A stretch of DNA of 64,000 nucleotides from Geodermatophilus aquaeductus (GTDB taxonomy: Bacteria > Actinomycetota > Actinomycetes > Mycobacteriales > Geodermatophilaceae), in NCBI RefSeq assembly GCF_900182545.1, contig NZ_FXTJ01000005.1, positions 186,001-250,000 of the forward strand, given 5' to 3'. A program made the position numbers and the translations under genes. Positions 31,280-42,085 of this stretch are shown piece after piece. The stretch's first letter is position 1; each line of letters opens with the position of its first letter. A model generated the notes under the pieces. The model made no database searches, was not told where the DNA came from, and saw nothing but the letters and a program-made list of their open reading frames with translations.

Positions 31280-33490
31280 TCAGTCCCTCTCGGGGCCGAG
31301 CGTCGTCTTCTGGATCTGCATGAGGAACTCGATGTTGTTGCGCGTCTTGCGCAGCTTGTCGAGCAGCAGTTCCAGGGCCTGCTGCGGCTCGAGCGCGGAG
31401 AGCACCCGGCGCAGCTTGATGACGATGGCCAGCTCGTCGGGCGCGAGGAGGATCTCCTCCTTGCGGGTGCCCGACGCGTTGACGTCGACGGCCGGGAAGA
31501 CCCGCTTGTCCGCCAGCCGGCGGTCGAGCTTGATCTCCGCGTTCCCCGTGCCCTTGAACTCCTCGAAGATGACCGTGTCCATCGTCGAGCCGGTCTCGAC
31601 CAGCGCCGAGGCCAGGATGGTCAGCGAGCCGCCGTTCTCGATGTTGCGGGCGGCGCCGAGGAAGCGCTTGGGCGGGTAGAGCGCCGTGGAGTCCACGCCA
31701 CCGGACAGGATGCGCCCGCTGGCCGGGGCGGCCAGGTTGTAGGCGCGGCCCAGGCGGGTGATCGAGTCCAGGAGGACGACGACGTCGTGGCCCATCTCGA
31801 CCAGGCGCTTGGCGCGCTCGATCGACAGCTCCGCGACCGTGGTGTGGTCCGACGGCGGCCGGTCGAAGGTCGAGGCGATGACCTCGCCCTTCACCGAGCG
31901 CTGCATGTCGGTGACCTCCTCGGGCCGCTCGTCGACGAGGACGACCATGAGGTGGCACTCGGGGTTGTTCGTGGTGATCGCGTTGGCGATCGCCTGCAGC
32001 ACCATCGTCTTGCCGGCCTTGGGCGGCGACACGATGAGGGCGCGCTGCCCCTTGCCGATCGGCATGACCAGGTCGATGACCCGGGTGGTCAGCTGGTGGG
32101 CATCAGTCTCCAGCCGCAGGCGCTCCTGCGGGTAGAGCGGCGTCAGCTTGGTGAACTCCGGGCGGTTGCGCGCCTGCTCGGGGTCCAGGCCGTTGACCGA
32201 GTCGAGCCGGACCAGGGCGTTGTACTTGTCCTTGCGCTCGCCCTCGCGCGGCTGGCGGACCGCGCCGGTGATGGCGTCACCGCGGCGCAGGCCGTGCCGG
32301 CGCACCTGCGACAGCGAGACGTAGACGTCGTTGGGGCCGGTCAGGTAGCCCGAGGTCCGGACGAACGCGTAGTTGTCCAGGACGTCGAGGATGCCGGCGA
32401 CCGGCAGCAGGACGTCGTCCTCGCTGACCGTGGGCTCGGTGGGCTGGTCGAAGCGCTCGCGCCCGTTGCGGCGGTTGCGGTCGCGGTACCGGCGCCCGCG
32501 GCGGCCGCGGCCGCCCTCGAAGTCGTCGTCGTCCTCGTCGTTGCGGGCGTCGCCGCGGGTGTCGGGACGCGAGTCCGGACGGGTGTCGGTCCGGCTGTCC
32601 TGGCGGGTGTCGGGCCGCTCGTTGCGGTCCGGCCGGCCGCTGCGCTCGCCGCGGTCCCCGCGGTCGGGGCCACGGCCGTCGCGCTGGCCGTCCCGCTGGT
32701 TGCGGTCGCCGTCGCGGGGTGCGCGGTCGCCGTCGCGGGGGGTGCGCTCGGCGCCGTCCCGGTTGCCGTCGCGGCCGTTGTCGCGGCCGTCCCGGTTGCG
32801 GTTGCGGTCCCGGTTGCGGGCCGGGCGGTCACCCTCGGCGCGGTCGCCGTCGGTGCGCTCACCGCTGGGGCGGTCGTCCTCGGTCCGCTCCGCGGGCGGG
32901 GCGGTCGGCGCCTCGGTGGCGGGCGCCTCGGCGACCGGTGCCTGGGCGGCGGCGGACTCCTCGGCGGCGGCCGGGGCCTCGGCCTGCGTGCCGACCGGGG
33001 CGCCGGCCGGGCGGCTGGCGGCCCGGCGGCGGCGCGGAGCGCTCTCGGCGGGCGCCTTGGCCTCGGTGCCGGCGTCGGGGGTGGCGGTCAGCGGACCGCC
33101 GTTGGCACCCCCGCTGACGGGGGCCTCGAGCGGCGCGGCGGTCGCGGCGACGCCGCGCGCCTCGGGAGCCGCGGCGGGCGTCTCGACGGCGGCCGGCGCC
33201 TCGGTGGCGGGCGCCGGGTCGGCCGGGGCGCTGGGCGCCGGGACACCGTTGCCCGGGGCGCCGCTGCCGACCTGACGGGCGGAGATGGCGGCGACGAGGT
33301 CGCCCTTGCGCATGCGGCCGGTGCCGGGGATGCCCAGCTCGGCCGCCAGCCGCTGCAGCTCGGGGAGCAGCATGCCGGCCAGCCCGCTGCCACGGCGGCG
33401 GGACCGGCCCGCGGCGCCGGAGGCAGCAGGAGCCTCGCCCGCGGTGCCCTCGGGGGCGCCGGCGGTCGCGAGGTCGGTGGTTTCGCTCAC
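31280..33490 (-). CDS. rho: transcription termination factor Rho
   Basis: 736 residues from GTG 33490, with GGAAGGA upstream. Rho_N domain ([22 protein letters not shown], about 35-75) is followed by about 250 residues of disordered Ala/Pro-rich then Arg/Asp/Gly-rich repeats ([19 protein letters not shown]), then the RNA-binding domain ([18 protein letters not shown]) and ATPase domain with [25 protein letters not shown] and [20 protein letters not shown]. coli Rho is 419 residues, so the insert almost doubles it. Long basic inserts are known in actinobacterial Rho and increase RNA affinity. The 243-bp upstream gap may hold a leader for autoregulation. Confidence 0.96.
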   Translation of the reverse strand: MSETTDLATAGAPEGTAGEAPAASGAAGRSRRRGSGLAGMLLPELQRLAAELGIPGTGRMRKGDLVAAISARQVGSGAPGNGVPAPSAPADPAPATEAPAAVETPAAAPEARGVAATAAPLEAPVSGGANGGPLTATPDAGTEAKAPAESAPRRRRAASRPAGAPVGTQAEAPAAAEESAAAQAPVAEAPATEAPTAPPAERTEDDRPSGERTDGDRAEGDRPARNRDRNRNRDGRDNGRDGNRDGAERTPRDGDRAPRDGDRNQRDGQRDGRGPDRGDRGERSGRPDRNERPDTRQDSRTDTRPDSRPDTRGDARNDEDDDDFEGGRGRRGRRYRDRNRRNGRERFDQPTEPTVSEDDVLLPVAGILDVLDNYAFVRTSGYLTGPNDVYVSLSQVRRHGLRRGDAITGAVRQPREGERKDKYNALVRLDSVNGLDPEQARNRPEFTKLTPLYPQERLRLETDAHQLTTRVIDLVMPIGKGQRALIVSPPKAGKTMVLQAIANAITTNNPECHLMVVLVDERPEEVTDMQRSVKGEVIASTFDRPPSDHTTVAELSIERAKRLVEMGHDVVVLLDSITRLGRAYNLAAPASGRILSGGVDSTALYPPKRFLGAARNIENGGSLTILASALVETGSTMDTVIFEEFKGTGNAEIKLDRRLADKRVFPAVDVNASGTRKEEILLAPDELAIVIKLRRVLSALEPQQALELLLDKLRKTRNNIEFLMQIQKTTLGPERD

Positions 33491-33733
33491 GTACAGGTCC
33501 TTCCCTGCGGTGGCCTGCGCCTACCAGCGCAGGAGGTGACCCGGCGCCTCGCCCGTCCGGCCGGAGCGGGACGGGAGGACGCGGCGGATCGAGTGGGTGC
33601 GAGACGGATCAGCGCCGACGGAGAGAACGTCTGCAACGCCCCGCGCGAGGCTCGCCCGAGAGAGCGGCTGTGTCCGAAGACTAGACTCGCGCCACGGACG
33701 GGACAACACCGCTGTCCAGCGGAGTGTTCCTCG

Positions 33734-34663
33734 TTACGAAGACGATACCCCAGGCGCCACACGGGTCACCCGGGCGCCGTGGGAGTCCACCTCCAGGGGG
33801 TACACCCGCCACCCGTCCGGGGTGAGGCCGGTCACCTCCCGCACGGGATCGGGGCCGTCCGGGGTCCGCCGCGCCAGGACCAGGACGCTGGGGCCCGCGC
33901 CCGACACCACGGCGGCGTGGCCGGCGGCGCGCAGCCGGTCGACCAGCGCGATCGTGCCCGGCATCGCGTCCGCGCGCTGCCGCTGGTGCAGCCGGTCCTC
34001 GGTGGCCTCGAGCAGCTGCGCGGGCTCGGCCACGAGGGCGTGCACGAGCAGCGCCGCGCGGGCGGCGTTGAAGGCGGCGTCGGCGTGCGGCACCGCGGCC
34101 GGCAGCAGCGTGCGCGCCAGGTGGGTCGACAGCGTGGCCTCGGGCACGAGCACCACCGGCAGCACCTCGTCGCTGACCGGCAGCCGGTCGGCCCGAGCGC
34201 CCTCCGGCGTCGTCCACGACAGCGTCGCGCCGCCGAGCAGGCAGGCGGCCACGTTGTCGGGGTGGCCCTCGATGTCGCTGACCAGCCGCAGGACGGCGTC
34301 GGCGTCGACCGCCTCGACGTCGGGACACAGCGCCCAGGCGCCCATCACGCCGGCGACGACGGCGGCCGCTGACGACCCCATCCCCCGCCCCTGCGGGATC
34401 GCGTTCTCGGCGCGCACGCACAGCCCGGGCGGGGCCCACCCGAGCTGTTCGCACGCGGCGCGGAAGGCACGCACGACCAGGTGCGACTCGTCGGTGGGCA
34501 ACTCTCGCGCCCCGACGCCGGACACCTCGACGGTGAGCCCGCCGTCGCGGACGGCGAACTCGACGACGTCGTGCAGCGTCAGCGCGAGGCCGGCGCAGTC
34601 GAAGGCGGGACCGAGGTTGGCGCTGGTCGCGGGCACGCGGACCCGGACGGCGGACTCCCCCAC
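33734..34663 (-). CDS. thrB: homoserine kinase
   Basis: 309 residues from GTG 34663, directly abutting the thrC stop. GHMP-kinase fold: VRVPATSANLGPAFDCAGLAL at the N-terminus and the ATP loop IPQGRGMGSSAAAVVAGVM. It phosphorylates homoserine to O-phosphohomoserine, the substrate of the adjacent threonine synthase. Last gene of the argS-lysA-hom-thrC-thrB run. Confidence 0.95.
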   Translation of the reverse strand: MGESAVRVRVPATSANLGPAFDCAGLALTLHDVVEFAVRDGGLTVEVSGVGARELPTDESHLVVRAFRAACEQLGWAPPGLCVRAENAIPQGRGMGSSAAAVVAGVMGAWALCPDVEAVDADAVLRLVSDIEGHPDNVAACLLGGATLSWTTPEGARADRLPVSDEVLPVVLVPEATLSTHLARTLLPAAVPHADAAFNAARAALLVHALVAEPAQLLEATEDRLHQRQRADAMPGTIALVDRLRAAGHAAVVSGAGPSVLVLARRTPDGPDPVREVTGLTPDGWRVYPLEVDSHGARVTRVAPGVSSS

Positions 34664-35743
34664 TCAGAGACCCAGCTGCGCGGCGGCCGCGGCGGCGTCG
34701 ACCGGGATCGTCACCGGCGCGGGCGCACCGGAGATGGCCCAGTCGGGGTCCTTGAGCCCGTTGCCGGTCACGGTGCACACCACGCGCTGCCCCGGCTCGA
34801 GCTCGCCGGCCGCGGCCACCTTGAGCAGCCCGGCGACCGAGGCGGCCGACGCCGGCTCGACGAAGACGGCCTCGGTGCGCGCCAGCAGCCGGTAGGCCGA
34901 GAGGATCTCCCGGTCGGTGACGGCGTCGATGCGGCCGCCGGAGTCGTCGCGGGCGGTGAGCGCCTTGGTCCACGACGCGGGGTTGCCGATGCGGATGGCC
35001 GTGGCGATGGTGCTCGGCTGCTCGACCACCTTGCCGGTGACGATCGGCGCGGCACCGGCGGCCTGGAAGCCCCACATCCGCGGCCGCTTGGTGGCCGGGC
35101 CGTCCTCGGAGTACTCGCGGTAGCCCTGCCAGTAGGCGGTGATGTTGCCGGCGTTGCCGACCGGCAGGCAGTGCACGTCGGGGGCGTCCCCGAGGACGTC
35201 GACGATCTCGAACGAGGCGGTCTTCTGCCCCTCGATCCGGTACTGGTTGACGCTGTTGACCAGGCTGACCGGGTAGTCGATGGACAGCTTGCTGGCCAGC
35301 GCCAGGCAGTCGTCGAAGTTCCCCTCGACCTGCAGCAGCTTCGCGCCGTGCACCAGCGCCTGGGCGAGCTTGCCCAGCGCGATCTTGCCCGTGGGCACGA
35401 GGACGGCGCAGACGAGACCGGCGCGCGCGGCGTAGGCGGCGGCGCTGGCGCTGGTGTTGCCGGTGGAGGCGCAGATGACCGCCTGCGCGCCCTCCTCGGC
35501 GGCCTTCGTGATGGCCATGGTCATGCCGCGGTCCTTGAACGACCCGGTCGGGTTGGCGCCCTCGACCTTGAGGAACACCTCGCAGCCGGTCCGCCGCGAC
35601 AGCTCGACGGCGGGCACCAGCGGCGTGGCGCCCTCGTGCAGGGTCACCACCGGCGTCGACTCGCTGACCGGCAGCCGCGACCGGTAGGCCTCGATCAGCC
35701 CCGGCCAGAACGGCGAGACGGCACCGCGCACCGTTCCGGTCAT
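34664..35743 (-). CDS. thrC: threonine synthase
   Basis: 359 residues from ATG 35743, overlapping the hom stop as ATGA. Fold-type II PLP enzyme: the cofactor lysine lies in [17 protein letters not shown], the phosphate loop is [14 protein letters not shown] and [20 protein letters not shown] forms the substrate site. Makes threonine from O-phosphohomoserine. The short (about 360 residue) form is the usual actinobacterial and Bacillus type. Confidence 0.95.
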   Translation of the reverse strand: MTGTVRGAVSPFWPGLIEAYRSRLPVSESTPVVTLHEGATPLVPAVELSRRTGCEVFLKVEGANPTGSFKDRGMTMAITKAAEEGAQAVICASTGNTSASAAAYAARAGLVCAVLVPTGKIALGKLAQALVHGAKLLQVEGNFDDCLALASKLSIDYPVSLVNSVNQYRIEGQKTASFEIVDVLGDAPDVHCLPVGNAGNITAYWQGYREYSEDGPATKRPRMWGFQAAGAAPIVTGKVVEQPSTIATAIRIGNPASWTKALTARDDSGGRIDAVTDREILSAYRLLARTEAVFVEPASAASVAGLLKVAAAGELEPGQRVVCTVTGNGLKDPDWAISGAPAPVTIPVDAAAAAAQLGL

Positions 35744-37032
35744 GACAGACCCTCCACCCTCAGCACGCTCGTGACCCCGCGGACGGCGGAGAGCTCCCGC
35801 AGCGCGGCGATCGTCGACGACAGCGCGGCGTCCGGGGCGCTGTGCGTGACGATGACCAGCGTGGCGGCGTCGCCGTGCCCGTCCTGGCGGACGGTGGCGA
35901 TGCTCACCCCGTGCTCGGCGAAGGCGGTGGCCACCGTCGCGAGGACGCCCGGGACGTCGGCCACGTCGAGGCTGACGTGGTACCGCGTGGGCGTCTCGGC
36001 GATCGGCCGGGCCGGCAGGTCGGCGTAGGCGGTGGGCCCGGCACCGGCGGCACCGGCCACCCGGTTGCGCGCGACGGCGACGAGGTCGCCGAGGACGGCG
36101 CTGGCGGTGGGTTCACCGCCGGCCCCCTGGCCGTAGAACATCAGCTGCCCGGCGGCCTCGGCCTCGACGAAGACGGCGTTGAACGCCCCGCCGACGGCGG
36201 CCAGCGGGTGCGTCGTCGGGATCATCGCCGGGTGCACGCGGACGGCGACGGTGTCGCCCTCCTCCCCCGCCACCCGCTCGCAGATGGCCAGCAGCTTGAC
36301 CGTGCAGCCGATCTCGGCGGCGCGCGCGACGTCGGTGGCGCTGACCGAGGAGATGCCCTCGCGGTGCACGTCGGCGGCGGTGACCGCGGTGTGGAAGGAC
36401 AGCGAGGCGAGGATCGCGGCCTTGGCGGCGGCGTCGAACCCGTCGACGTCGGCGGTCGGGTCGGCCTCGGCGTAGCCGAGCTCGGTGGCCTCGGCCAGCG
36501 CCTCGCTGAACCCGGCGCCGGTCTCGGCCATGCGCGACAGGATGTAGTTGGTGGTGCCGTTGACGATGCCGACGACGCGGCGGATCTGGTCGCCGGCCAG
36601 CGACTCGCGCAGCGGGCGCAGCAGCGGGATCGCCCCGGCCACCGACGCCTCGTAGTACAGGTCGACGCCGGCCTTCGCGGCCGCGGCGTGCAGCGCGACG
36701 CCGTCCTCGGCCAGCAGCGCCTTGTTGGCGCTGACCACGGACTTCCCGGCCTCGACGGCGGCCAGGATGAGCGAGCGGGCCGGCTCGATCCCGCCGATGA
36801 CCTCGACGACCAGGTCGACGTCGTCGCGGGCGACCAGGCCCAGCGCGTCGGTCGTGAGCAGGTCCGCGGGGACGTCCGGGTGCCGGTCGGGCCGGCGGAC
36901 GGCGACCCCGGCGACCTGCACCGGGCGGCCGATGCGGGCGGTGAGGTCGGCGGCCTGCTCGTCGAGCAGGCGGAGCACGGCGCCGCCGACGGTGCCGCAG
37001 CCCAGCAGCGCGACGCGCAGCGGGGCGGTCAC
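35740..37032 (-). CDS. hom: homoserine dehydrogenase
   Basis: 430 residues from GTG 37032, overlapping the lysA stop as GTGA. NAD(P)-binding loop [18 protein letters not shown], catalytic region [14 protein letters not shown] and [18 protein letters not shown], then a C-terminal ACT domain ([23 protein letters not shown] is split by a sheet) that in this family mediates threonine feedback. Monofunctional, without an aspartokinase domain. Confidence 0.96.
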   Translation of the reverse strand: MTAPLRVALLGCGTVGGAVLRLLDEQAADLTARIGRPVQVAGVAVRRPDRHPDVPADLLTTDALGLVARDDVDLVVEVIGGIEPARSLILAAVEAGKSVVSANKALLAEDGVALHAAAAKAGVDLYYEASVAGAIPLLRPLRESLAGDQIRRVVGIVNGTTNYILSRMAETGAGFSEALAEATELGYAEADPTADVDGFDAAAKAAILASLSFHTAVTAADVHREGISSVSATDVARAAEIGCTVKLLAICERVAGEEGDTVAVRVHPAMIPTTHPLAAVGGAFNAVFVEAEAAGQLMFYGQGAGGEPTASAVLGDLVAVARNRVAGAAGAGPTAYADLPARPIAETPTRYHVSLDVADVPGVLATVATAFAEHGVSIATVRQDGHGDAATLVIVTHSAPDAALSSTIAALRELSAVRGVTSVLRVEGLS

Positions 37033-38507
37033 GACCGCGCTCCGACCGGGTGCTCGGGCGCGGGCTGGTCGATCGCCGGGGACGGCGCCGGGCGGCCGGC
37101 GAGGACCGCGTCGAGGGCGAACACGTCCGACAGTGTCTGACGCCGCACGATCTCGGTGGCGGCGCCGTCCCGCACGGCCACCACCGGCGGCTTGAGCAGG
37201 TAGTTGTAGTTGCTGGCCATCGACCAGCAGTAGGCGCCGGTGGCGGCGACGGCGAGCAGGTCGCCGGGCTGCACGTCCGAGGGCAGCCACAGGTCGCGGA
37301 CCAGCACGTCGCCGCTCTCGCAGTGCTTGCCGACGACGCGGCACAGCGCCGGCGGGGCGTCGGAGGTGCGGTTGGCCAGCACGCAGGTGTAGTCGGCGTC
37401 GTAGAGGGCGGTGCGGATGTTGTCGCTCATCCCGCCGTCGACGGAGACGTAGTTGCGCACCTGCGGCGCGCCCTGCCCGCCGCTGCCCAGCCGGACCGGC
37501 TTGATCGTGCCGATCTCGTAGAGGGTGACCGTGCCCGGCCCGGCGATGGCGCGGCCGGGCTCGATGGCCAGCCGCGGCACCGGCAGGTCCAGCGCGGCGC
37601 ACTCCATGGCGACGACGGTGCGCAGCCGGCGGGCGACGTCGTCGGGGGTGACCGGGTCGTCGTCGGGGAGGTAGGCGATGCCGAAGCCGCCGCCGAGGTT
37701 GAGCTCCTCGAGCAGCTCGCCGGTGGCCTGGTGCACCTGGCCGAGCAGGCCGACCACCCGGTGCGCGGCGGCCTCGAAGCCGGCGGTGTCGAAGATCTGG
37801 GAGCCGATGTGGCTGTGCAGCCCGGCCAGGTGCAGGGCGGGCTCGCGGATGACCCGGACGGCGGCGGTCAGCGCGTCGCCGGTGGCCAGCGAGAAGCCGA
37901 ACTTCTGGTCCTCGTGCGCGGTGGCGATGAACTCGTGGGTGTGCGCCTCGATGCCGACCGTGGTGCGGATCAGCACCGAGACCGGGCTGCCCTTGGCCTC
38001 GGCCAGCGGCACCAGCCGGTCGATCTCGTCGAAGGAGTCGACGACGACGTGACCGATGCCGGCGTCGACGGCCAGCTGCAGCTCCACCAGCGACTTGTTG
38101 TTGCCGTGCAGCGCGATCCGCTCGGCGGGGAAGCCCGCGGCCAGCGCGACGGCGAGCTCGTTGCCGCTGCAGGCGTCCAGGTGCAGGCCGTCGTCGGCGA
38201 TCCAGCGGGCCACCTGGCCGCAGAGGAAGGCCTTGGACGCGTAGTGCACGTCGGCGCCGGCGAACGCGGTGGCGAAGTCGGCGGCGCGGCTGCGGAAGTC
38301 GTCCTCGTCGAGCACGAACAGCGGGGTGCCGTGCGTGCGGGCCAGCTCGGTGACCGACTTGCCGCCCAGGTGCAGCTCGCCGTCGACCCGGCGGGCCGAG
38401 CGCGGCCAGACCTGCGGGTCGAGCGCGCCGAGGTCGGCCGGCGGCATGCCGGCCGAGGGCGGCGGGGCGAACGCGCCGTGCAGCGGCCCCGCCGGGTGCG
38501 CCCTCAC
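37029..38507 (-). CDS. lysA: diaminopimelate decarboxylase
   Basis: 492 residues from GTG 38507, overlapping the argS stop as GTGA; the frame upstream is only the complement of argS. Fold-type III PLP enzyme: cofactor Lys in [49 protein letters not shown] and the second-subunit motif [10 protein letters not shown]. It converts meso-diaminopimelate to lysine. An N-terminal extension of about 30 residues precedes the usual start region. Confidence 0.96.
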   Translation of the reverse strand: MRAHPAGPLHGAFAPPPSAGMPPADLGALDPQVWPRSARRVDGELHLGGKSVTELARTHGTPLFVLDEDDFRSRAADFATAFAGADVHYASKAFLCGQVARWIADDGLHLDACSGNELAVALAAGFPAERIALHGNNKSLVELQLAVDAGIGHVVVDSFDEIDRLVPLAEAKGSPVSVLIRTTVGIEAHTHEFIATAHEDQKFGFSLATGDALTAAVRVIREPALHLAGLHSHIGSQIFDTAGFEAAAHRVVGLLGQVHQATGELLEELNLGGGFGIAYLPDDDPVTPDDVARRLRTVVAMECAALDLPVPRLAIEPGRAIAGPGTVTLYEIGTIKPVRLGSGGQGAPQVRNYVSVDGGMSDNIRTALYDADYTCVLANRTSDAPPALCRVVGKHCESGDVLVRDLWLPSDVQPGDLLAVAATGAYCWSMASNYNYLLKPPVVAVRDGAATEIVRRQTLSDVFALDAVLAGRPAPSPAIDQPAPEHPVGARS

Positions 38508-40165
38508 ATCCGCTCCGGGGCGGAGACGCCGAGCACGCCCAGGCCGTTGCGCAGCACCACCGCGGTGGCCGCGCACAGCCACAGCCGGGCGGTGGTCAGC
38601 GGGGTCGCCTCCTCGTCGCCGCGGGGCAGCACCCGGCAGGCGTCGTAGAAGCGGTGGTAGGTGCCGGCCAGCTCCTCGAGGTAGCGGGCCACCCGGTGCG
38701 GCGCGCGCAGCTCCGCGGCCGAGGTGACCACGCGCGGGAACTCGCCGATCGCCCGGAGCAGGTCGTTCTCCCGCTCGTGGACGAGCAGCCCGGCGTCGAC
38801 GTCGCCGGCCTCGCCCAGCGCCAGGCCGAGGTCGGCGGCGTTGCGCAGCACCGAGGAGATCCGGGCGTGCGCGTACTGGACGTAGAAGACCGGGTTGTCG
38901 TTGGTGCGCCGGCTCCACAGGTCGGCGTCGATGTCGATCGTCTGGTCCACCGAGGCCCGCGCCAGCGCGTAGCGGGCGGCGTCGGTGCCGACGGCGTCGA
39001 CGAGGTCGGTGAGCAGCACGAAGTTGCCCTTGCGCTTGCTCATCCGGACCGGCTCGCCGTCGCGCACCAGGTTGACCAGCTGGCCGATGAGGATCTCGAG
39101 GTGGGTGTCGGGGTCGTCGCCGGAGGCGGCCACCAGCGCCTTGTACCGGCCGACGTAGCCGGAGTGGTCGGCGCCGAGCATGATCACGACCCGGTCGAAG
39201 CCCCGCGCCCGCTTGTCGAGGTAGTAGGCGCAGTCGGCGGCGAAGTAGGTCGGCTCGCCGTCGGCCTTGACCAGCACGCGGTCCTTGTCGTCGCCGAAGA
39301 CCGTCGTCCGCAGCCACACCGCGCCGTCGGCCTCGAAGACGTGCCCCTGCTCCCGCAGCGTGGCCACCGCCTTCTCCAGCGCGCCGGACTCGTGCAGCGT
39401 GCGCTCGGAGAAGAAGGTGTCGTAGCGGACGCCGAAGCCCTCGAGGGTGGACCGGATGTCGGCCACCATCGCGGCCACGCCGCGCTCGGCGAACACCGCC
39501 ACCTGCTCGTCCTCGGGCCGCTCGAGCAGCCCGGGCTCGTCGGCGACGACGCGGGCGGCCACCTCGCCGACGTAGTCGCCCTGGTAGCCGTCCTCGGGCA
39601 CCGGCCGGCCCAGCGCCACGGCCTGCAGGCTGCGGGCGAACCGCTCGATCTGCGCGCCGGCGTCGTTGACGTAGTACTCGCGGCTGACCTCGGCGCCGCT
39701 GGACTCCAGCAGCCGGGCCAGCGCGTCGCCGACCGCGGCCCACCGGGTGGAGCCGAGGGTGACCGGGCCGGTGGGGTTGGCCGAGACGAACTCGAGGTTC
39801 AGCCGCTGCCCGGCCAGGGTGTCGGTGCGGCCGTATCCCTCGCCTGCGGTGACCGCGCGGACGGCGATCTGCCCCAGCGCGCCCTGGGCGAGGGTCACGT
39901 TGAGGAAGCCGGGACCGGCGACGTCGACCCGCGCGACCCCCGGCTGGGCCCGCAGCTCCTCGGCCAGCAGGTCGGCGACGGCGCGCGGCGGCATGCCGGC
40001 CGGCTTGGCCAGGCGCAGGGCGACGTTGGTCGCGTAGTCGCCGTGCTCGGGGTTCTTCGGACGCTCGACGAGGACGTCGTCAGGGACGGCGACGGCGAGC
40101 GTTCCGCGCTCGACGACCGCCGCGACCGCGGTCCGGACGAGGTCGCGCAACTGCTCGGGTGTCAC
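38504..40165 (-). CDS. argS: arginyl-tRNA synthetase with degenerate HIGH motif
   Basis: 553 residues from GTG 40165. Class Ic signatures: N-terminal Add1 domain, [12 protein letters not shown] followed by the HIGH position, which here reads TLGS (residues 136-139), then [14 protein letters not shown], the KMSKS-like [10 protein letters not shown] and a C-terminal DALR domain ([25 protein letters not shown]). Most ArgRS have HVGH or, in actinobacteria, HIGG/HLGG; here the first His is Thr. The rest is well conserved and the gene is the only visible arginyl-tRNA synthetase, so it is presumably active. Confidence 0.95.
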   Translation of the reverse strand: MTPEQLRDLVRTAVAAVVERGTLAVAVPDDVLVERPKNPEHGDYATNVALRLAKPAGMPPRAVADLLAEELRAQPGVARVDVAGPGFLNVTLAQGALGQIAVRAVTAGEGYGRTDTLAGQRLNLEFVSANPTGPVTLGSTRWAAVGDALARLLESSGAEVSREYYVNDAGAQIERFARSLQAVALGRPVPEDGYQGDYVGEVAARVVADEPGLLERPEDEQVAVFAERGVAAMVADIRSTLEGFGVRYDTFFSERTLHESGALEKAVATLREQGHVFEADGAVWLRTTVFGDDKDRVLVKADGEPTYFAADCAYYLDKRARGFDRVVIMLGADHSGYVGRYKALVAASGDDPDTHLEILIGQLVNLVRDGEPVRMSKRKGNFVLLTDLVDAVGTDAARYALARASVDQTIDIDADLWSRRTNDNPVFYVQYAHARISSVLRNAADLGLALGEAGDVDAGLLVHERENDLLRAIGEFPRVVTSAAELRAPHRVARYLEELAGTYHRFYDACRVLPRGDEEATPLTTARLWLCAATAVVLRNGLGVLGVSAPERM

Positions 40166-40348
40166 CGCGTGATCGTACGCAGCGGGTGCGACCCGGTTCC
40201 CCGCCGTCCCCGCTCACCAGGGTGTGCACAGGGAGGCGACCTAGACTCGCGGGCGAGGGCGGGCGCAGGTCCTGCCGCGCGCCGGCGCGCACCCATGCTG
40301 CGCCACGACCGGCGGACGCACCACTCGACGAGCACTGAGGAGAAGCAC

Positions 40349-41200
40349 GTGGCCAAGGACCCCAAGCCCGATGCCGGCCGCGCCGGGGGCGGGTCGAGCC
40401 GGTCCGGTTCCGGCGCACGTCCGGTGTCGACGACCAAGGGGTCGTCGAGCCGGGGCCCGGCTCCGCGCACCGGCGGCCGCGGCCGCACCCGCCCGCCGAC
40501 GCAGGTGGTCACCCACTCGCGGCCGTGGGGGCTGATCGCCGCTGCCGTCGCCGTCGTGGTGTTCGCCGCCGCGGCCATCACCTACGCCGTCGTCCAGGTG
40601 CGGGCGGCCGACGCCGAGCGGGTCGACGCCCTCGACGAGATCGCGGGCATCGAGAGCTTCGACTACGCCGCCGGACAGGAGCACGTCACCACCCCGGTCG
40701 AGTACGACCAGACGCCGCCAGTCGGCGGGCCGCACGACGGCGAGTGGGCCGACTGCACCGGCACCGTCTACGACGTCGACGTCCGGCACGAGAACGCCGT
40801 CCACTCGATGGAGCACGGCGCCGTGTGGATCGCCTACAACCCGGACGAGGTCACCGGCGACGACGTCGCGAAGCTCGCCGAGCTGGTCGACGGCGTCTCC
40901 GGGCGGCTGCTGTCCCCCTACGCCGGCCTGGACTCCGCGGTGAGCCTGCAGTCCTGGAACCACCAGCTGAAGGTCGACTCGGTCGACGACCCGCGGATCG
41001 AGCAGTTCGCCGACTTCCTCACCTTCAACGGCGAGGTCGAGGGCGCCTACCCCGAGATCGGCGCCAGCTGCGAGAACCCGACGTTCGTGGCCGACCCGCT
41101 GGTCGCCGGTGACGGCAGCCGCGGCGCGGACGCCACCACCGACGCCCCGACCACGCCGACCATGGGCGCCGACGGTTCCACCGAGACGACCACGGAGTGA
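40349..41200 (+). CDS. DUF3105 membrane-anchored protein
   Basis: 283 residues from GTG 40349, with GAGGAG 7 nt upstream. A 55-residue disordered basic/Ser-rich head precedes one transmembrane helix (WGLIAAAVAVVVFAAAAITYAVV) and an extracytoplasmic DUF3105 domain (YDQTPPVGGPHDGEWADCTG, ENAVHSMEHGAVWIAY, LQSWNHQLKVDS) with conserved Cys and His. C-terminal Thr-rich tail. It is 7 bp upstream of the DUF305 gene; the two domains often occur side by side. Function unknown. Confidence 0.85.
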   Translation: MAKDPKPDAGRAGGGSSRSGSGARPVSTTKGSSSRGPAPRTGGRGRTRPPTQVVTHSRPWGLIAAAVAVVVFAAAAITYAVVQVRAADAERVDALDEIAGIESFDYAAGQEHVTTPVEYDQTPPVGGPHDGEWADCTGTVYDVDVRHENAVHSMEHGAVWIAYNPDEVTGDDVAKLAELVDGVSGRLLSPYAGLDSAVSLQSWNHQLKVDSVDDPRIEQFADFLTFNGEVEGAYPEIGASCENPTFVADPLVAGDGSRGADATTDAPTTPTMGADGSTETTTE

Positions 41201-41207
41201 GCCCGCG

Positions 41208-41906
41208 ATGACCGCCACCGTCGCCCGCCCGGAGCAGGAGGCACCGGCGCCGGCCCCCCGCGGGCGCGGCCTGCGTGCCGCGCTGCTCGCCGTCATCGCC
41301 GTCGCGCTCGTGGTGCTCGGCGGCGCGCTGGCGGTGGGGCTGGGCATCGGGCGGGACGCGACGCCGACGGCCGACTCGGTCGACGCCGGCTTCTCCCGCG
41401 ACATGGCGGTCCACCACCGGCAGGGCGTGGAGATGGCGAACCTGGCGCTCGAGCGGAGCACCGACCCCGAGGTCCGGCAGCTGGCCTTCGACATCTCCAG
41501 CACCCAGACCAACCAAGCCGGGCAGATGGAGGGCTGGCTGGCGCTGTGGGGCGTGCCCCGCTCCGGCGGTGACCACATGGCCTGGATGGGCGGCGAACAC
41601 GGCGGGCACGACACGTCCTCGATGTCGGGCGACACCGCCGGCGCGCTCATGCCCGGGATGGCCACCGAGGCCGAGCTGGCGAACTTGCGGACGCTGACGG
41701 GGACGGACTTCGACGTCGAGTTCCTGCGGCTGATGATCCGCCACCACCAGGGCGGCCTGGAGATGGCGCAGTACGAGGCGGCCAACGGCACCCAGACGGC
41801 GGTGCGGAGGCTGGCCACCTCGATCGCCGAGACGCAGACCGCCGAGGTGACGACGATGGTCGGCATGCTCACCGCGCGGGGCGGGACGCCGCTGCCGGCT
41901 CCCTGA
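41208..41906 (+). CDS. DUF305 exported protein
   Basis: 232 residues from ATG 41208. One N-terminal membrane helix (GLRAALLAVIAVALVVLGGALAVGLGIG) and a ferritin-like four-helix domain with the two repeated motifs MAVHHRQGVEMANLAL and MIRHHQGGLEMAQYE, His/Met-rich and probably metal-binding. A His/Met/Gly-rich linker (HMAWMGGEHGGHD) also suggests copper or another metal. Last chromosomal gene before tRNA-Arg. Confidence 0.85.
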   Translation: MTATVARPEQEAPAPAPRGRGLRAALLAVIAVALVVLGGALAVGLGIGRDATPTADSVDAGFSRDMAVHHRQGVEMANLALERSTDPEVRQLAFDISSTQTNQAGQMEGWLALWGVPRSGGDHMAWMGGEHGGHDTSSMSGDTAGALMPGMATEAELANLRTLTGTDFDVEFLRLMIRHHQGGLEMAQYEAANGTQTAVRRLATSIAETQTAEVTTMVGMLTARGGTPLPAP

Positions 41907-41947
41907 TCCGGAGCGACCCGCCCGCCGGGGCACCCGGGGAGGACTGG

Positions 41948-41953
41948 TAACTT
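41948..41953 (+). promoter_or_regulatory. -10-like box of tRNA-Arg
   Basis: TAACTT ends 14 bp before the mature tRNA 5' end. No convincing -35 hexamer is seen. Confidence 0.35.
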
Positions 41954-41967
41954 CTCCTCTGCCCCGA

Positions 41968-42039
41968 GCCCCCGTAGCTCAGGGGATAGAGCACCGCCCT
42001 CCGGAGGCGGGTGCGCAGGTTCGAATCCTGCCGGGGGCA
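41968..42039 (+). tRNA. tRNA-Arg(CCG)
   Basis: 72 nt folding into a full cloverleaf: acceptor GCCCCCG (41968-41974) with CGGGGGC (42032-42038), D arm GCTC/GAGC, anticodon stem CCGCC/GGCGG with loop CTCCGGA giving anticodon CCG (reads CGG), and T arm GCAGG/CCTGC with TTCGAAT. Discriminator A; CCA is not encoded. The 3' half from 41996 is the attL of the mobile element, which restored the tRNA sequence after insertion. Confidence 0.97.
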
Positions 42040-42040
42040 C
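41996..42040 (+). repeat. attL: 45-bp direct repeat in tRNA-Arg
   Basis: Identical over 45 bp to 62126-62170. Covers the tRNA from the anticodon stem to one base past the discriminator. Flanks differ on both sides (C versus G before, T versus A after). Confidence 0.95.
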
Positions 42041-42085
42041 TTTGTAACAGGCCTGGTCAGCCGGGTCTTTCTGCGCCATGAGAAC

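Noticed and set aside
32500-32900. Direct repeats in rho as a CRISPR or tandem-repeat array
   Set aside because: They are codon-level repeats of an Arg/Asp-rich protein segment, without spacers of constant length.
31265-34372. A 1,035-residue plus-strand open frame opposite rho
   Set aside because: Complement of rho and thrB in a GC-rich frame; the Val/Ala-rich stretch mirrors the Arg/Asp repeats of the Rho insert.
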